Assembly: GCA_028875185.1 (NCBI GenBank)
Contig: JAPPFH010000135.1
Location: forward strand, 1 to 49,581
Direction: 5' to 3'
From: Chloroflexota bacterium
GTDB taxonomy: Bacteria; Chloroflexota; Anaerolineae; Aggregatilineales; Phototrophicaceae
DNA: 49,581 nucleotides
Shown: in pieces, positions 39,368 to 48,152 of the stretch
Position numbering within the stretch: the first letter of the stretch is position 1
Layout: each line of letters begins with the position of its first letter
Translations under genes and position numbers: made by a program
Notes under the pieces: generated by a model
What the model was told of the DNA's origin: nothing
Databases searched by the model: none
The model's input: the letters and a program-made list of their open reading frames with translations, nothing else

Positions 39368-39910
39368 TCACTTCAGCCGCCACGCAATCCCCGCCACCAG
39401 CAGCAGCGCCTCATCGGCCTGCGCGGCGATGCGCTGATTCACCCGCCCCAGCATATCGCGATACAGATTCCCCAAGCGCGTCGGCGGGACGACGCCCATA
39501 CCCACCTCGTTGCTCACCACCAGCCAGGTCGCGTCCGATTGCGCCTGAACTTCCAGCAGGCGCTCAATTTCGCCGTTCGCCGCGTCGTTCGCTTCCTTTT
39601 GGGTCGCCGGCTCCGGCAGACTGAGCAGAATATTGCTCGTCATCAGGGTGACGCAATCAAGGATGAGCGTGTCGTGCTCGACTGCGCATGAGGCGATTTG
39701 CCGTGCGGTGTCGATTGGCGCTTCCAGCGTCCGCCAATTGGGCGGGCGGGCGGCGCGGTGATCGGCGATGCGCTCGCGCATATCGGCATCCGTCGCTTGC
39801 GCCGTGGCGACGAAGAGCACACGTTTGCCCTGCGCGCGCGCCCAGCTTTCGGCGTAGTGGCTCTTGCCACTGCGGGCGCCGCCAAGCAGAAAGATCAGTC
39901 GCCTAGCCAT
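39368..39910 (-). CDS. cobU: Adenosylcobinamide kinase/guanylyltransferase
   Basis: CobU phosphorylates adenosylcobinamide and activates it with GTP in cobalamin nucleotide-loop assembly. The 180-residue product has the P-loop LLGGARSGKSHYAE (about 8-21), VLFVATAQATDADMRERIADHRAARP (about 32-57), DTLILDCVTLMTSNIL and the family's WLVVSNEVGMGVVPPTRLGN block. Its start overlaps the cobS stop by 8 bases, so the pair is coupled. Confidence 0.93.
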   Translation of the reverse strand: MARRLIFLLGGARSGKSHYAESWARAQGKRVLFVATAQATDADMRERIADHRAARPPNWRTLEAPIDTARQIASCAVEHDTLILDCVTLMTSNILLSLPEPATQKEANDAANGEIERLLEVQAQSDATWLVVSNEVGMGVVPPTRLGNLYRDMLGRVNQRIAAQADEALLLVAGIAWRLK

Positions 39911-40610
39911 ACACGCAGCCGATGAAGAGCAGGCAGATCAGCTCGCTCAGCTCGCAGATAGCGCCGTAGACATCGCCGTTGAGTCCGCCGCCCAGTCGCC
40001 GTGCCGCCCAGCCGCCGAATAGCGTCGTGAAGCAGAAAATCAGCAGCCAGAGAACGGCAATCTCAACCCGCGTGAGCAGGATGACGACCCAGGCGCTGGC
40101 GATGAGCAGCTCGCGCGTTGAGAGTCCGGCGCGGAAACGGGCGCTCATGCTTTCGTCTTGTACCACTGGAAAATGGTAAGCCGCCCAAACCATCGCCCAG
40201 CGCCCCATTACCGGCGCCAGCGGCAGCCACTCCGGCGCGACCGTCCGCAGCGCCAGCCACTTGCCCAGCAGCAGTAGAATCAGCCCGGCCGCGCCCCAGG
40301 CGCCGACGCGCGGATCGCGCATAATGCTGAGCCGCTTCTCCGGCGCAACGCTGGGCAAGACGCCGTCGCAGCAATCGCCGAAGCCGTCCAGGTGCAATCC
40401 GCCAGTGATCACCACCCAAAGCAGCAAAATGAGGAAGGCGGTCAGGTCGTGGTTGAAAGGCGAAACCTGCGCCAAGGCGACTAGCAGAGCGCCGATGCAT
40501 AAGCCGACCAGGGGAAACCAAGCGAAGGAGCGCCCCGGCTCGCCCTTGGTCGATGTGCCCAGCGGCAGAACGGTCAGAAAGGAAAAGGCGGCGCGTATGT
40601 CATCAAGCAT
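39903..40610 (-). CDS. cobS: Adenosylcobinamide-GDP ribazoletransferase
   Basis: CobS joins adenosylcobinamide-GDP to alpha-ribazole, the last step of cobalamin assembly, in the membrane. The 235-residue protein starts MLDDIRAAFSFLTVLPLG, as the family does. It has GRSFAWFPLVGLCIGALL and the signature GGLHLDGFGDCCDGVLPS, then GAWGAAGLILLLLGKW. About six hydrophobic helices are present. ATG at 40610 has only a weak ribosome binding site, but upstream sequence lacks family features. With cobU this suggests salvage of cobinamide or late-stage synthesis. Confidence 0.9.
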   Translation of the reverse strand: MLDDIRAAFSFLTVLPLGTSTKGEPGRSFAWFPLVGLCIGALLVALAQVSPFNHDLTAFLILLLWVVITGGLHLDGFGDCCDGVLPSVAPEKRLSIMRDPRVGAWGAAGLILLLLGKWLALRTVAPEWLPLAPVMGRWAMVWAAYHFPVVQDESMSARFRAGLSTRELLIASAWVVILLTRVEIAVLWLLIFCFTTLFGGWAARRLGGGLNGDVYGAICELSELICLLFIGCVYG

Positions 40611-40752
40611 GGACTGGACTTGTTCACAGATTAACAGCGCTACCAGTCTAGCGAAAAGAGCAGGGGCGGCAAAGCGCAGGATTGTGTCTTCGAGCGATCC
40701 GTAATCGCGCTTGATATAGTAAGGTGACAGGATATGTAAACGGTTCAGGCGA

Positions 40753-41313
40753 ATGACGATTGCGATTTCGCTTTTGCGCGGCATTAATGTCGGCGGGCAT
40801 AAGCAAATCAGAATGGCGGATTTGCGCGCGTTATACGCGTCGCTGGGCTTTCGCGAAGTCCGCACGCTCTTGCAGACTGGCAATGTCATTTTCCAAACGG
40901 ATGAGACCGATTTGGCGCTGGTCAATTCGCGGTTGGAAGCGGGGATTTGCGACGCCTTCGGCTTTTATGTCCCGCTGCTCATGCGCAGTCCAGCGGCTTT
41001 CAAGCGCATCTGCCAGCGCCATCCCTTCTCCGAAGCCCAGTTGGACGAGCCTAGAAAATGCGTCGTAATCTTTCTGACAGACGCGCCAATCCCCCAGGCG
41101 GTTGACGCGCTGCGCGAAAACAATCCCGGGCGCGAAGTCATTTTCGCGGATGGAAGCGAACTCTACGTCTTCTACACGGATGGCCAAGCCAGATCAAAAT
41201 TGGATAACAGCCGAATCGAAAACGCGCTCGGTCTGCAAGCGACCGCCCGCAACTGGAATACCTGCCAGAAGCTGTTGAAACTGCTGGAAGAATGTGAAGC
41301 TCAGGGCAGTTGA
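40753..41313 (+). CDS. DUF1697 family protein
   Basis: The 186-residue product begins ISLLRGINVGGHKQIRMADLRALYASLGFREVRTLLQTGNVIFQT (residues 5-49 in the family pattern) and contains RSPAAFKRICQRHPF, with ALGLQATARNWNTCQKLLKLLEE at the end. DUF1697 proteins are common and of unknown function. It stands alone on this strand, diverging from cobS and overlapping the aldolase 3' end by 13 bases. Confidence 0.9.
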   Translation: MTIAISLLRGINVGGHKQIRMADLRALYASLGFREVRTLLQTGNVIFQTDETDLALVNSRLEAGICDAFGFYVPLLMRSPAAFKRICQRHPFSEAQLDEPRKCVVIFLTDAPIPQAVDALRENNPGREVIFADGSELYVFYTDGQARSKLDNSRIENALGLQATARNWNTCQKLLKLLEECEAQGS

Positions 41314-41924
41314 TCGACGTAGCGCCGCGCGTTATCGCGCAGCCTTTCCCAATCGCGATCGGCGACGGCTTCGTTATTGATCAGCGACGAGCCGACGCCG
41401 AGGGCAAATGCGCCATAATCAAGAAATTCGCGCATATTATCGAGGTTGACGCCGCCGGTCGGCATCAGCCGCAGATGAGGCAGGGGCGCCAGCACATCCT
41501 TGATATAGCGCCGGCCCAGGTGATTCGCCGGGAAGACCTTTACCGCGCTCGCGCCCGATTCCCAGGCTTGTAAGATCTCAGTAGGCGTGAAAGCGCCGGG
41601 CATGAAGGGCAGGTCGACTTCGCCGCAGGCGCTGTTGACCTCGCGCTTCCAGACCGGCGACACCACAAATTGCGCCCCGGCATCAGCCACCGCCCAGACC
41701 TGCTCGGCAGTGATGACCGAGCCAGCGCCGATAGCAGCATGGTCGCCGACGTGCTGGCGGATCTCGGCGATGGCCGCAACCGCGTCGGGATTCGTCAGCG
41801 TGAATTCGATGGCGCGAATGCCGCCGTCGGTTAACGCGGACGTGAGATCTCTGGCAATTGAGAGATCATCCAAGCGGACGATGGCGACGAGTTTGTGTGC
41901 CGCGATGATTTCAAGTGCGGTCAT
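41301..41924 (-). CDS. eda: KDPG/KHG aldolase
   Basis: It cleaves 2-keto-3-deoxy-6-phosphogluconate to pyruvate and glyceraldehyde 3-phosphate (or acts on 4-hydroxy-2-oxoglutarate). The 207-residue TIM-barrel has Glu40 in IEFTLTNPDA, GAGSVITAEQ (about 67-76), FMPGAFTPTEILQAWESGASAVKVFPA with the Schiff-base Lys129, and MPTGGVNLDN. This supports an Entner-Doudoroff or sugar-acid route, but no partner enzyme (Edd or a kinase) is adjacent. Confidence 0.94.
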   Translation of the reverse strand: MTALEIIAAHKLVAIVRLDDLSIARDLTSALTDGGIRAIEFTLTNPDAVAAIAEIRQHVGDHAAIGAGSVITAEQVWAVADAGAQFVVSPVWKREVNSACGEVDLPFMPGAFTPTEILQAWESGASAVKVFPANHLGRRYIKDVLAPLPHLRLMPTGGVNLDNMREFLDYGAFALGVGSSLINNEAVADRDWERLRDNARRYVDQLP

Positions 41925-42196
41925 GTCATTTTCTCTTGAGTGGATATAGCGAGATTATAGCGGAAAGCGCGCAAATGGTGGGACCAACTTCGCTCCCTTC
42001 CTGCTTAAGTTCATCTGCAAACCCGATGGCTCGCTGCTTCACTCAGACCTACGAATAGGCGCCTGCTATCGTCGCCGCATTGAAACGTGACGCGCCGGCG
42101 CTGCGCGTGCTCGCCTGGATTGACCTGCCCTTTACTCGTTTGGGAGTTTAATTCGAATGAATCGACATTAAACGCGGAAAGCCTTGGGGCTGAGGC

Positions 42197-43498
42197 TCAA
42201 TCGCCGGGCGCCTCGGAGGGGTCGAATTTAGGATTCATCGGCGTCCAGATTGGGTAGAGCGCCTCGTAATCCAATTGCGCTTGCCGCGGACGCAAAGCGA
42301 TTATCCGTCCGCCCGTCATGCTGATGTAGATCCAGCCGCGCGGTTCGACCGCCACTGCCAGCGGCTGATTGGGGTAGAATCCAAAGCCCAGCTCGCTAAT
42401 ATGGATGAAGGTATTCCAATATAGCGCCTCGCCGCGGTAGGGCGCGTAAGCCTGCTGCAGGTCTTGGCGGCGAAAGGGAATCAAAACGGTGGCGCCCAGC
42501 GGCCGATTCGCTTCGTCGAAATTGATCATAATCACCTTGTAACCGACAAAATCGATCTGGCTTGGCGCGCCACTCAGCACGATGATCAGCGTATCTTTGA
42601 CGCCAGGCAGCGTATCGTGAGTGTATGCCGCTAGACTGGTCGGTACGGCGCCGCCGCCAAAGCGCATGACCGGCGGAATGCTATTGGCGCAATCAACATC
42701 GGCCGAAGCACTGTTGCCTTCGCCCGCGCCGATGCAATTGGGGAAGCCATACCATCCGCCCGGCTGTACAAGATTCAGTTCGTCGAAGGCGCCGCGCCGC
42801 GCGTGGATAGGCGCGCTGTCCAGGGTCCAGACCTGCCCGCGAAAGAATTCGACATCGGCTGGCTGGCGGAATCCGGTCGCCACGATTTGTCTGTCGCTCC
42901 CGTCCAGATTCATGCTTAGGATGAGGCCGCGATCGCGCGCTTCAAACACGCAATTGTCGCAGGGGGCGCCCAGCGCAACATAAAGCCGCGAATCGTCGCC
43001 GATGGCGATGCCGCCGGTCCAGAAGCCGGCGCCGCTCGGCAGATCATCAACGATGGTTTCCGCGGCGCCGGTCATGAAGATCCGATCAATGCGCGCGCCG
43101 CCCGCAACATAAAGCGCGCCGTCGTGATAGGCGAGGCCGTTGGGCAGGGTCAAGCCCTCGGCGAAGGTCTCCATCGTGTCGGGCAGATCATCGCCGTCCG
43201 TGTCGCGCAGCGCCATGACCGCGCCGCTCAGAGGCCGCGTGGCGAAGAGCGTCCCATCGGGCGCAACCGCCATCGCCGTGAACGACAGCGGCTCAATCAT
43301 CGGATCGTGAAATACGCTGTCGACGCACCAGCGCCAGAAATCGGCGTAGAACTCGCTATAGATGAGGGTCGGCCGCTGGCGGCAGCCGCCAGGTTCCGGC
43401 TGCTGCGCCTGCAAGCCCGTACTGGCGCTGATAGCGAGCGCGAGCGCCGCGAGCGCAATTGGCGCCAAGCGCCGCCTCAATAGCGCAAGGACAGGCAT
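42197..43498 (-). CDS. Secreted PQQ-type sugar dehydrogenase
   Basis: Resembles soluble glucose/sorbosone dehydrogenases. The 433-residue protein has a signal peptide (about 1-32, LALLRRRLAPIALAALALA). Beta-propeller blocks follow: FTAMAVAPDGTLFAT, LPNGLAYHDGALYVAGGARIDRI, DDSRLYVALGAPCDNC, GFRQPADVEFF and GGWYGFPNCIG. Near the C-terminus YWNTFIHISELGFGFYPNQ and AVEPRGWIYISMTGGRI are family-like. Cysteines at CDNC and CIGAG suggest disulfides. Its start overlaps the upstream hydrolase stop by 22 bases, so they are coupled. Cofactor and substrate are inferred from the family only. Confidence 0.82.
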   Translation of the reverse strand: MPVLALLRRRLAPIALAALALAISASTGLQAQQPEPGGCRQRPTLIYSEFYADFWRWCVDSVFHDPMIEPLSFTAMAVAPDGTLFATRPLSGAVMALRDTDGDDLPDTMETFAEGLTLPNGLAYHDGALYVAGGARIDRIFMTGAAETIVDDLPSGAGFWTGGIAIGDDSRLYVALGAPCDNCVFEARDRGLILSMNLDGSDRQIVATGFRQPADVEFFRGQVWTLDSAPIHARRGAFDELNLVQPGGWYGFPNCIGAGEGNSASADVDCANSIPPVMRFGGGAVPTSLAAYTHDTLPGVKDTLIIVLSGAPSQIDFVGYKVIMINFDEANRPLGATVLIPFRRQDLQQAYAPYRGEALYWNTFIHISELGFGFYPNQPLAVAVEPRGWIYISMTGGRIIALRPRQAQLDYEALYPIWTPMNPKFDPSEAPGD

Positions 43499-44256
43499 GT
43501 CACCCCGCCATCCATTTTCACAAACTCGCTCAAATCCAGGGGGACCACGCGCGAGCAAACACTGGACGCGGCCGCAAATGCGCGCGGGCAATTTGCCGCG
43601 ACGAAGAGCGTATCGTTGACTGGCATCACATCGGCGGCGTAACCTTCTTCCGGCGGCAAGTCGATCACTTCCGCCCATGTCAGATCGTAATCGGTTTGCA
43701 GGGCGGGATCGCGAATCAAGACCTGGGGCGCTAACTCGGTCAAACCGCTCTTCAGGTGCAAGACGCCCGTGAAAGGGACCGGTTCGACGAGGATGTCCGC
43801 TTTCACCGAGCGGAGCGCTTTTCGCAGCGCCTCGAAGCCAGCGCCGTTCGTGCGCGCCGAGATGCCGACGAGGACGCGATCGGCGCAGAATAGGACATCG
43901 CCTCCATCAATGCGGGCGTCCCGCGGCGGCTCAACGATGCGCAATGGCGACAGATGCGCTTTCAGCGATTCGCCTTCGCCCCTTCGCGACGGCGCGCCCG
44001 AGCGGCAATGAAAAGCCAGATCTCGGAAGATCACGAATGGATCTTCGACGAAATGCCCATCGGGGAAACGCTCATCCGCCGGGAGCACCTTGACATCGAG
44101 TCCGCAATCGCGCAGCGCTTGAGCGTAGGTCTCGTGCTGGCGCGGCGCCAGATCGAAATCTGGCGGATCTTGACGCTTGGAAGTCGTTAAGCCGGCGGCG
44201 AAGTTCCTCGCGGGCTGGCGCATTAGCGCGCGGCTGAATGGCGGGAGCAGGTGCAT
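43477..44256 (-). CDS. DDAH/amidinotransferase-like hydrolase
   Basis: The 259-residue pentein-fold protein resembles dimethylarginine dimethylaminohydrolase, which makes citrulline from methylated arginine. Visible parts are FVEDPFVIFRDLAFHCR (the Glu-Asp pair binds guanidinium), the catalytic His in FTGVLHLKSGLTEL, and the C-terminal cysteine in GGVTCLSLRY, six residues from the end. ATG at 44256 is chosen after an AAAGAGGCGAG site. It precedes the sugar dehydrogenase and overlaps it by 22 bases. The substrate could be another guanidino compound. Confidence 0.85.
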   Translation of the reverse strand: MHLLPPFSRALMRQPARNFAAGLTTSKRQDPPDFDLAPRQHETYAQALRDCGLDVKVLPADERFPDGHFVEDPFVIFRDLAFHCRSGAPSRRGEGESLKAHLSPLRIVEPPRDARIDGGDVLFCADRVLVGISARTNGAGFEALRKALRSVKADILVEPVPFTGVLHLKSGLTELAPQVLIRDPALQTDYDLTWAEVIDLPPEEGYAADVMPVNDTLFVAANCPRAFAAASSVCSRVVPLDLSEFVKMDGGVTCLSLRY

Positions 44257-44400
44257 GAGCGCTCGCCTCTTTGACTGGCAAACCATTCATAGTGTAGTGG
44301 AAAAACTCGGAGGGGAAACCGAGAGCGCCCCCGCAATTGCGCGTTCATATTTGGCGCGTCCGCCGCTAGAATGAGATTGAATAGCGGAGCATGATGGCTG

Positions 44401-46275
44401 ATGCCGAGGCACAGCAGATACCAATTTGACGCCGAGCCGCACCGCGACCGGCTTATTCCCTTGCTCAAGGTCATACTCAAGACGCCGAGGCGTCTCAGCT
44501 CGCGTGAGCACCAGCAGTTGATGCGGCGCTTTCCGCGGCCGGCGGGCGAAGGCTTCTATAGCCTGGCGAATCTGGTGGATGCATGGCGCGCCTTCGCCGG
44601 GCAAGATGGCTTGCCCGAATTCGATGAGGCTCAACTGTACAAGCTGCGGCGCAAACCGGTCCGCACGCTTTCCGGCGTAACGCCCTTAACCGTACTGACG
44701 AAACCATTCCCTTGCCCGGGTACCTGCATCTTCTGCCCCAATGACATTCGCATGCCGAAGAGCTACCTGGCTGATGAGCCGGGCGCGCAGCGAGCCGAGA
44801 AAAACGCCTTCGATCCCTATCTGCAAGCTTTCATGCGCCTTCAGACCTACCACAACCTGGGGCATTCGACCGGCAAAATCGAGATCATCATTCTGGGCGG
44901 CACCTGGTCCTTTTATCCCGAGACTTACCAGATCTGGTTCATCAAGCGCATTCTCGACGCGCTGCATGACTTTGGCAAGGGAATCGACGGACGGGATGCC
45001 GTCGCCGCCGCTTTGCGAGAAAGATCAATGTTTGCCGGCGAGCCGGTCAGCAATGTGACGATTCAGGGCGCGGCGATGACAGCATCATACAATCAGACTG
45101 TGCAGGAGATATACGCCGAGGAGATGCATCGCTCACGCGGGATCGCGGCTGAAATCGCGAACGGACTGCGCGAGCGCGGCGTCGCTGATGAATACGCGAG
45201 CTGGTCTGAACTCGAGGCGGCGCAGCGCGAAAACGAGACCGCAGCCTGCCGCGCCGTCGGGCTGGTGATCGAGACGCGCCCAGATCATATCAGCAATGCG
45301 GAAGTCATTCGCGTCAGGCGGCTGGGCTGCACCAAGGTGCAGATCGGCATCCAGAGTTTGGACGATCGCGTGCTGGCGATGAACAAGCGCGGGCACGATG
45401 TGGCGGCGACGCGGCGCGCGATTAAGCTGCTGCGCAAAGCCGGATTCAAGATTCACGCGCATTGGATGCCCAATCTCTATGGCTCTTCGCCAGGTGATGA
45501 CCTTGACGATTACGAACGGCTCTTCGGCGACCGCGATTTCAAACCGGATGAATTGAAGATTTACCCCTGCTCGCTTATCGAAAGCGCCGAACTGATGCGG
45601 CAGTATCAAACTGGCGAGTGGAAGCCCTATACGCATGATGAACTGCTTGATCTGCTGGTCGAATGCTTTAAGCGGACGCCGGAATATTGCCGGCTGACGC
45701 GCGTCATCCGCGACATACCAGGCACTGATATCGTCGATGGCAATAAGGTGACAAACTTTCGGCAGCTGGTGGAGCGCGAGCTGGCGGCGCGCGGCGAGCA
45801 AAGCGTCGATATTCGCGCGCGCGAAATCGGCGTGAAAAGGGTTAACGAGAGCGACCTGCGGCTGGACCGGTTCAGTTACGAATCGAGCATCGGCGACGAA
45901 ATCTTCTTGCAAGTCATCACCGATGAGCGCGATATCGCCGGTTTCTTGCGCCTGTCTTTGCCGCGCGCCAGTGAAACGCCGCTGACCGAGGAATTGCGCG
46001 GCGCCGCCATGATCCGCGAAGTGCATGTTTATGGGCTCGCGCTAGGCATTGGATCGGAGCAGGCGGGGCGGGCGCAGCATGTCGGGCTCGGTAAGCGTTT
46101 GATAGAAAAGGCGGCTGAAATCGCTGCGGCGCGCGGCTTTCGGCGGCTGGCGGTCATTTCCTCCATTGGCACGCGCGCGTATTATCGGGCGCGCGGCTTC
46201 GGCGATGGCGAACTGTATCAGTTCCGCGATCTGGAATTGAGCGCGACGCGCGATGCGGCATCTCCGCTAGAATAA
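44401..46275 (+). CDS. elp3: Elp3-type tRNA U34 modification enzyme (radical SAM/acetyltransferase)
   Basis: Elp3 makes carboxymethyl-type side chains on wobble uridines. The 624-residue protein has an N-terminal tRNA-binding region (about 1-90), then the radical SAM motif CPGTCIFC (Cys105, Cys109, Cys112). The core has IIILGGTWSFYP, GLVIETRPDHI, VQIGIQSLDDRVL and HWMPNLYGSSPGDDL. A C-terminal GNAT domain (about 530-620) has GLALGIGSEQAGRAQHVGLGKRL and AYYRARGF. Bacterial Elp3 is rare but known in Chloroflexota; the Dehalococcoides protein has been used for structures. No Elp1, 2 or 4-6 genes are present, as in other bacteria. Confidence 0.95.
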   Translation: MPRHSRYQFDAEPHRDRLIPLLKVILKTPRRLSSREHQQLMRRFPRPAGEGFYSLANLVDAWRAFAGQDGLPEFDEAQLYKLRRKPVRTLSGVTPLTVLTKPFPCPGTCIFCPNDIRMPKSYLADEPGAQRAEKNAFDPYLQAFMRLQTYHNLGHSTGKIEIIILGGTWSFYPETYQIWFIKRILDALHDFGKGIDGRDAVAAALRERSMFAGEPVSNVTIQGAAMTASYNQTVQEIYAEEMHRSRGIAAEIANGLRERGVADEYASWSELEAAQRENETAACRAVGLVIETRPDHISNAEVIRVRRLGCTKVQIGIQSLDDRVLAMNKRGHDVAATRRAIKLLRKAGFKIHAHWMPNLYGSSPGDDLDDYERLFGDRDFKPDELKIYPCSLIESAELMRQYQTGEWKPYTHDELLDLLVECFKRTPEYCRLTRVIRDIPGTDIVDGNKVTNFRQLVERELAARGEQSVDIRAREIGVKRVNESDLRLDRFSYESSIGDEIFLQVITDERDIAGFLRLSLPRASETPLTEELRGAAMIREVHVYGLALGIGSEQAGRAQHVGLGKRLIEKAAEIAAARGFRRLAVISSIGTRAYYRARGFGDGELYQFRDLELSATRDAASPLE

Positions 46276-46332
46276 CTTTGGAGCGGGCTTTGACGCCGCA
46301 TTCGCCGATTCTCGCCCGCAAGCCTTCAACTG

Positions 46333-47016
46333 ATGAGAACTATTGACGTCCTCCAAAGTCAGAGCGAACGCAACCAATGCTTGCGTCTGCTAATGCTGTT
46401 GATCATCGTCGGCACCTTTCCCCTTTATGGCATTGCCATATTCATCATCGGCAGCGCCCCAGTTGAAATCGCCGGGGCAAGCCTGACGCGGACGGCAATG
46501 CCGGTGGCGAGTTTCACGCCGCTTGGCGCTGGACAAAGCCGCGCCCCCACATTCACGCCCCTCGCCCGGCCGCGCGCAAGCGACACGCCGCCGCCCGCCT
46601 TGCCCGCCACCCCGGCGCAATATGTGCCGCCGACCGCGCTGCCGGCGCAGACCATAGTCGCGCCAACAGTCGTCAGTCCGACGCCGATCTCAATCCGGGA
46701 AACGCCGACAACCGGGGCGACCGCGACCGAGGGCAAAGCCGATGCCGATCTCGACGGCGTCCCCGATAGCGATGACAAGTGCCCGAATGAAGCGGGCGCC
46801 GCCGAGAATGATGGCTGTCCCTGGCTTGATGACACCGACCGCGACGGGATTCGCGACGCCGATGATCGCTGCCCCAATGAGTTCGCGCCAGAATCGCCCC
46901 GCGGCTGCCGCGATTTTGATGACGATGGCTTGGATACCGCCGAGGACGATTGCCCGCGCGAAGCGGGGCCAGCCGCCAATCGAGGCTGCCCGCTGCGAGC
47001 GGATGCCGGGGGCTGA
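46333..47016 (+). CDS. Membrane-anchored thrombospondin type 3 repeat protein
   Basis: The 227-residue product has one N-terminal helix (about 19-40) and a Pro/Thr/Ala-rich linker (about 50-130). Three calcium-type repeats follow: DADLDGVPDSDDKCPNEAG, DTDRDGIRDADDRCPNEF and DFDDDGLDTAEDDCPREAG (about 136-215), each followed by a short GCP or GCR segment. The repeats bind Ca2+ in known proteins and act as rigid extracellular spacers. The linker composition is typical of secreted Chloroflexota proteins. No enzymatic domain is seen; a stub anchored at the cell surface is likely. It lies 57 bases after elp3. Confidence 0.85.
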   Translation: MRTIDVLQSQSERNQCLRLLMLLIIVGTFPLYGIAIFIIGSAPVEIAGASLTRTAMPVASFTPLGAGQSRAPTFTPLARPRASDTPPPALPATPAQYVPPTALPAQTIVAPTVVSPTPISIRETPTTGATATEGKADADLDGVPDSDDKCPNEAGAAENDGCPWLDDTDRDGIRDADDRCPNEFAPESPRGCRDFDDDGLDTAEDDCPREAGPAANRGCPLRADAGG

Positions 47017-47071
47017 GGCGCGCCGTCGCCGGTCAGCTCTGCCTTTCGCGGAATGTCCAACCGGCTTTGCT

Positions 47072-47101
47072 TGGGCCTTTGATATGGCGCGCGCTAGAAT
47101 T
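47072..47101 (+). promoter_or_regulatory. Promoter of the nitrilase gene
   Basis: TTGGGC at 47072-47077, an 18-base spacer, then TAGAAT at 47096-47101 preceded by GC. The ATG of the nitrilase is 38 bases later. Confidence 0.5.
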
Positions 47102-47138
47102 CGCTGATGGCGGAATAGATGGCTTTGAGGCTGTAGCA

Positions 47139-48086
47139 ATGGACAGAGTACGCGTTGCCGTGGCGCAGCTGGCATCGGTCTTCGCCGACAAGAGCGCTTG
47201 CATCGACAAAGCTGTCGGCGTGATTAAGGAAGCCGGGGAGAATGGCGCTGATTTGGTGCTTCTGCCGGAAGTGATGATTCCTGGGTATCCGCGCGGCTTC
47301 ACTTATGGCGCTTATGTCGGCAACCGAACGGGGGCTGGCCGTGCGGACTTCGCGCGCTACTGGAAAGCGTCGATGCCGCTCGACGAAGCTGAGACGCTGC
47401 CGCTAAGCGAAGCGGCGCGGGAAGCCGGCGCCTATGTCGCGCTTGGCGTCTCCGAGCGGGGCGACGAAGGCAATGGCGGCACGCTTTACAATTCGCTGCT
47501 TTACATCGGTCCGGACGGCGCTCTGCTGGGCGCTCACCGCAAGCTTGTGCCCACCGGAACGGAGCGGCTGATCTGGGGCTGCGGCGATGGCAGTACGTTG
47601 ACCACCGTTGATGCGCCCTTTGGCACGATTGGCGGCTTAATCTGCTGGGAGAATTATATGCCGCTGGCGCGGATGGCGATGTATGCCAAAGGCGTTAGCG
47701 TCTATCTGGCGCCGACGGCTGACGCGCGCGATTCCTGGCAGGCCACGCTGAGACATATCGCTTGCGAGGGCCGCTGCTATGTGCTGGGCTGCAATCAGTA
47801 TTTCACCCGTTCGATGTACCCAAGCGATTTGGCGCTTTACGCCGAACTGGCCGATCTGCCGGAGGAACTTTGCCGCGGCGGCAGCGCTATCGTGGACCCA
47901 TTCGGCGAATATGTCTGCGAGCCCTTGTATGGGACGGAAGGCCTGCTTTATGCGGATCTTGAACTGGACAAGATTCATCAGGCGCATTTGGATTTTGATG
48001 TGGTCGGTCATTACAACCGGCCGGATGTATTTGCGTTCTCGCTTAACAAGACGCCCAATCGGGCGATGACGCGCGACAATCGATGA
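47139..48086 (+). CDS. Nitrilase-family carbon-nitrogen hydrolase
   Basis: The 315-residue enzyme has the full catalytic triad: Glu44 in LVLLPEVMIPGYPRGF, Lys135 in GAHRKLVPTGTERLIWG, and Cys169 in IGGLICWENYMPLAR. The surrounding sequence matches true nitrilases (nitrile to acid and ammonia) better than amidases, notably the RKLxPTxxERLxWG and CWENxMPLAR patterns. ATG at 47139 has TTTGAGG upstream. A downstream M20 amidohydrolase is 66 bases away on the same strand and may be functionally linked through release of carboxylates or amines. Confidence 0.92.
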   Translation: MDRVRVAVAQLASVFADKSACIDKAVGVIKEAGENGADLVLLPEVMIPGYPRGFTYGAYVGNRTGAGRADFARYWKASMPLDEAETLPLSEAAREAGAYVALGVSERGDEGNGGTLYNSLLYIGPDGALLGAHRKLVPTGTERLIWGCGDGSTLTTVDAPFGTIGGLICWENYMPLARMAMYAKGVSVYLAPTADARDSWQATLRHIACEGRCYVLGCNQYFTRSMYPSDLALYAELADLPEELCRGGSAIVDPFGEYVCEPLYGTEGLLYADLELDKIHQAHLDFDVVGHYNRPDVFAFSLNKTPNRAMTRDNR

Positions 48087-48152
48087 TGTTCTCGCGCGCG
48101 GCAATCTGGGGTAAGATGGAACAACTTCGGATCGGAAACAGGGAATCAACTC

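Noticed and set aside
40610-40925. Upstream extension of cobS by about 105 codons
   Set aside because: The added sequence overlaps the DUF1697 gene on the other strand and lacks cobS features. The family begins at the chosen ATG.
41925-42196. Possible remnant gene between eda and the sugar dehydrogenase
   Set aside because: No frame with family character and no ribosome binding site seen in these 272 bases.
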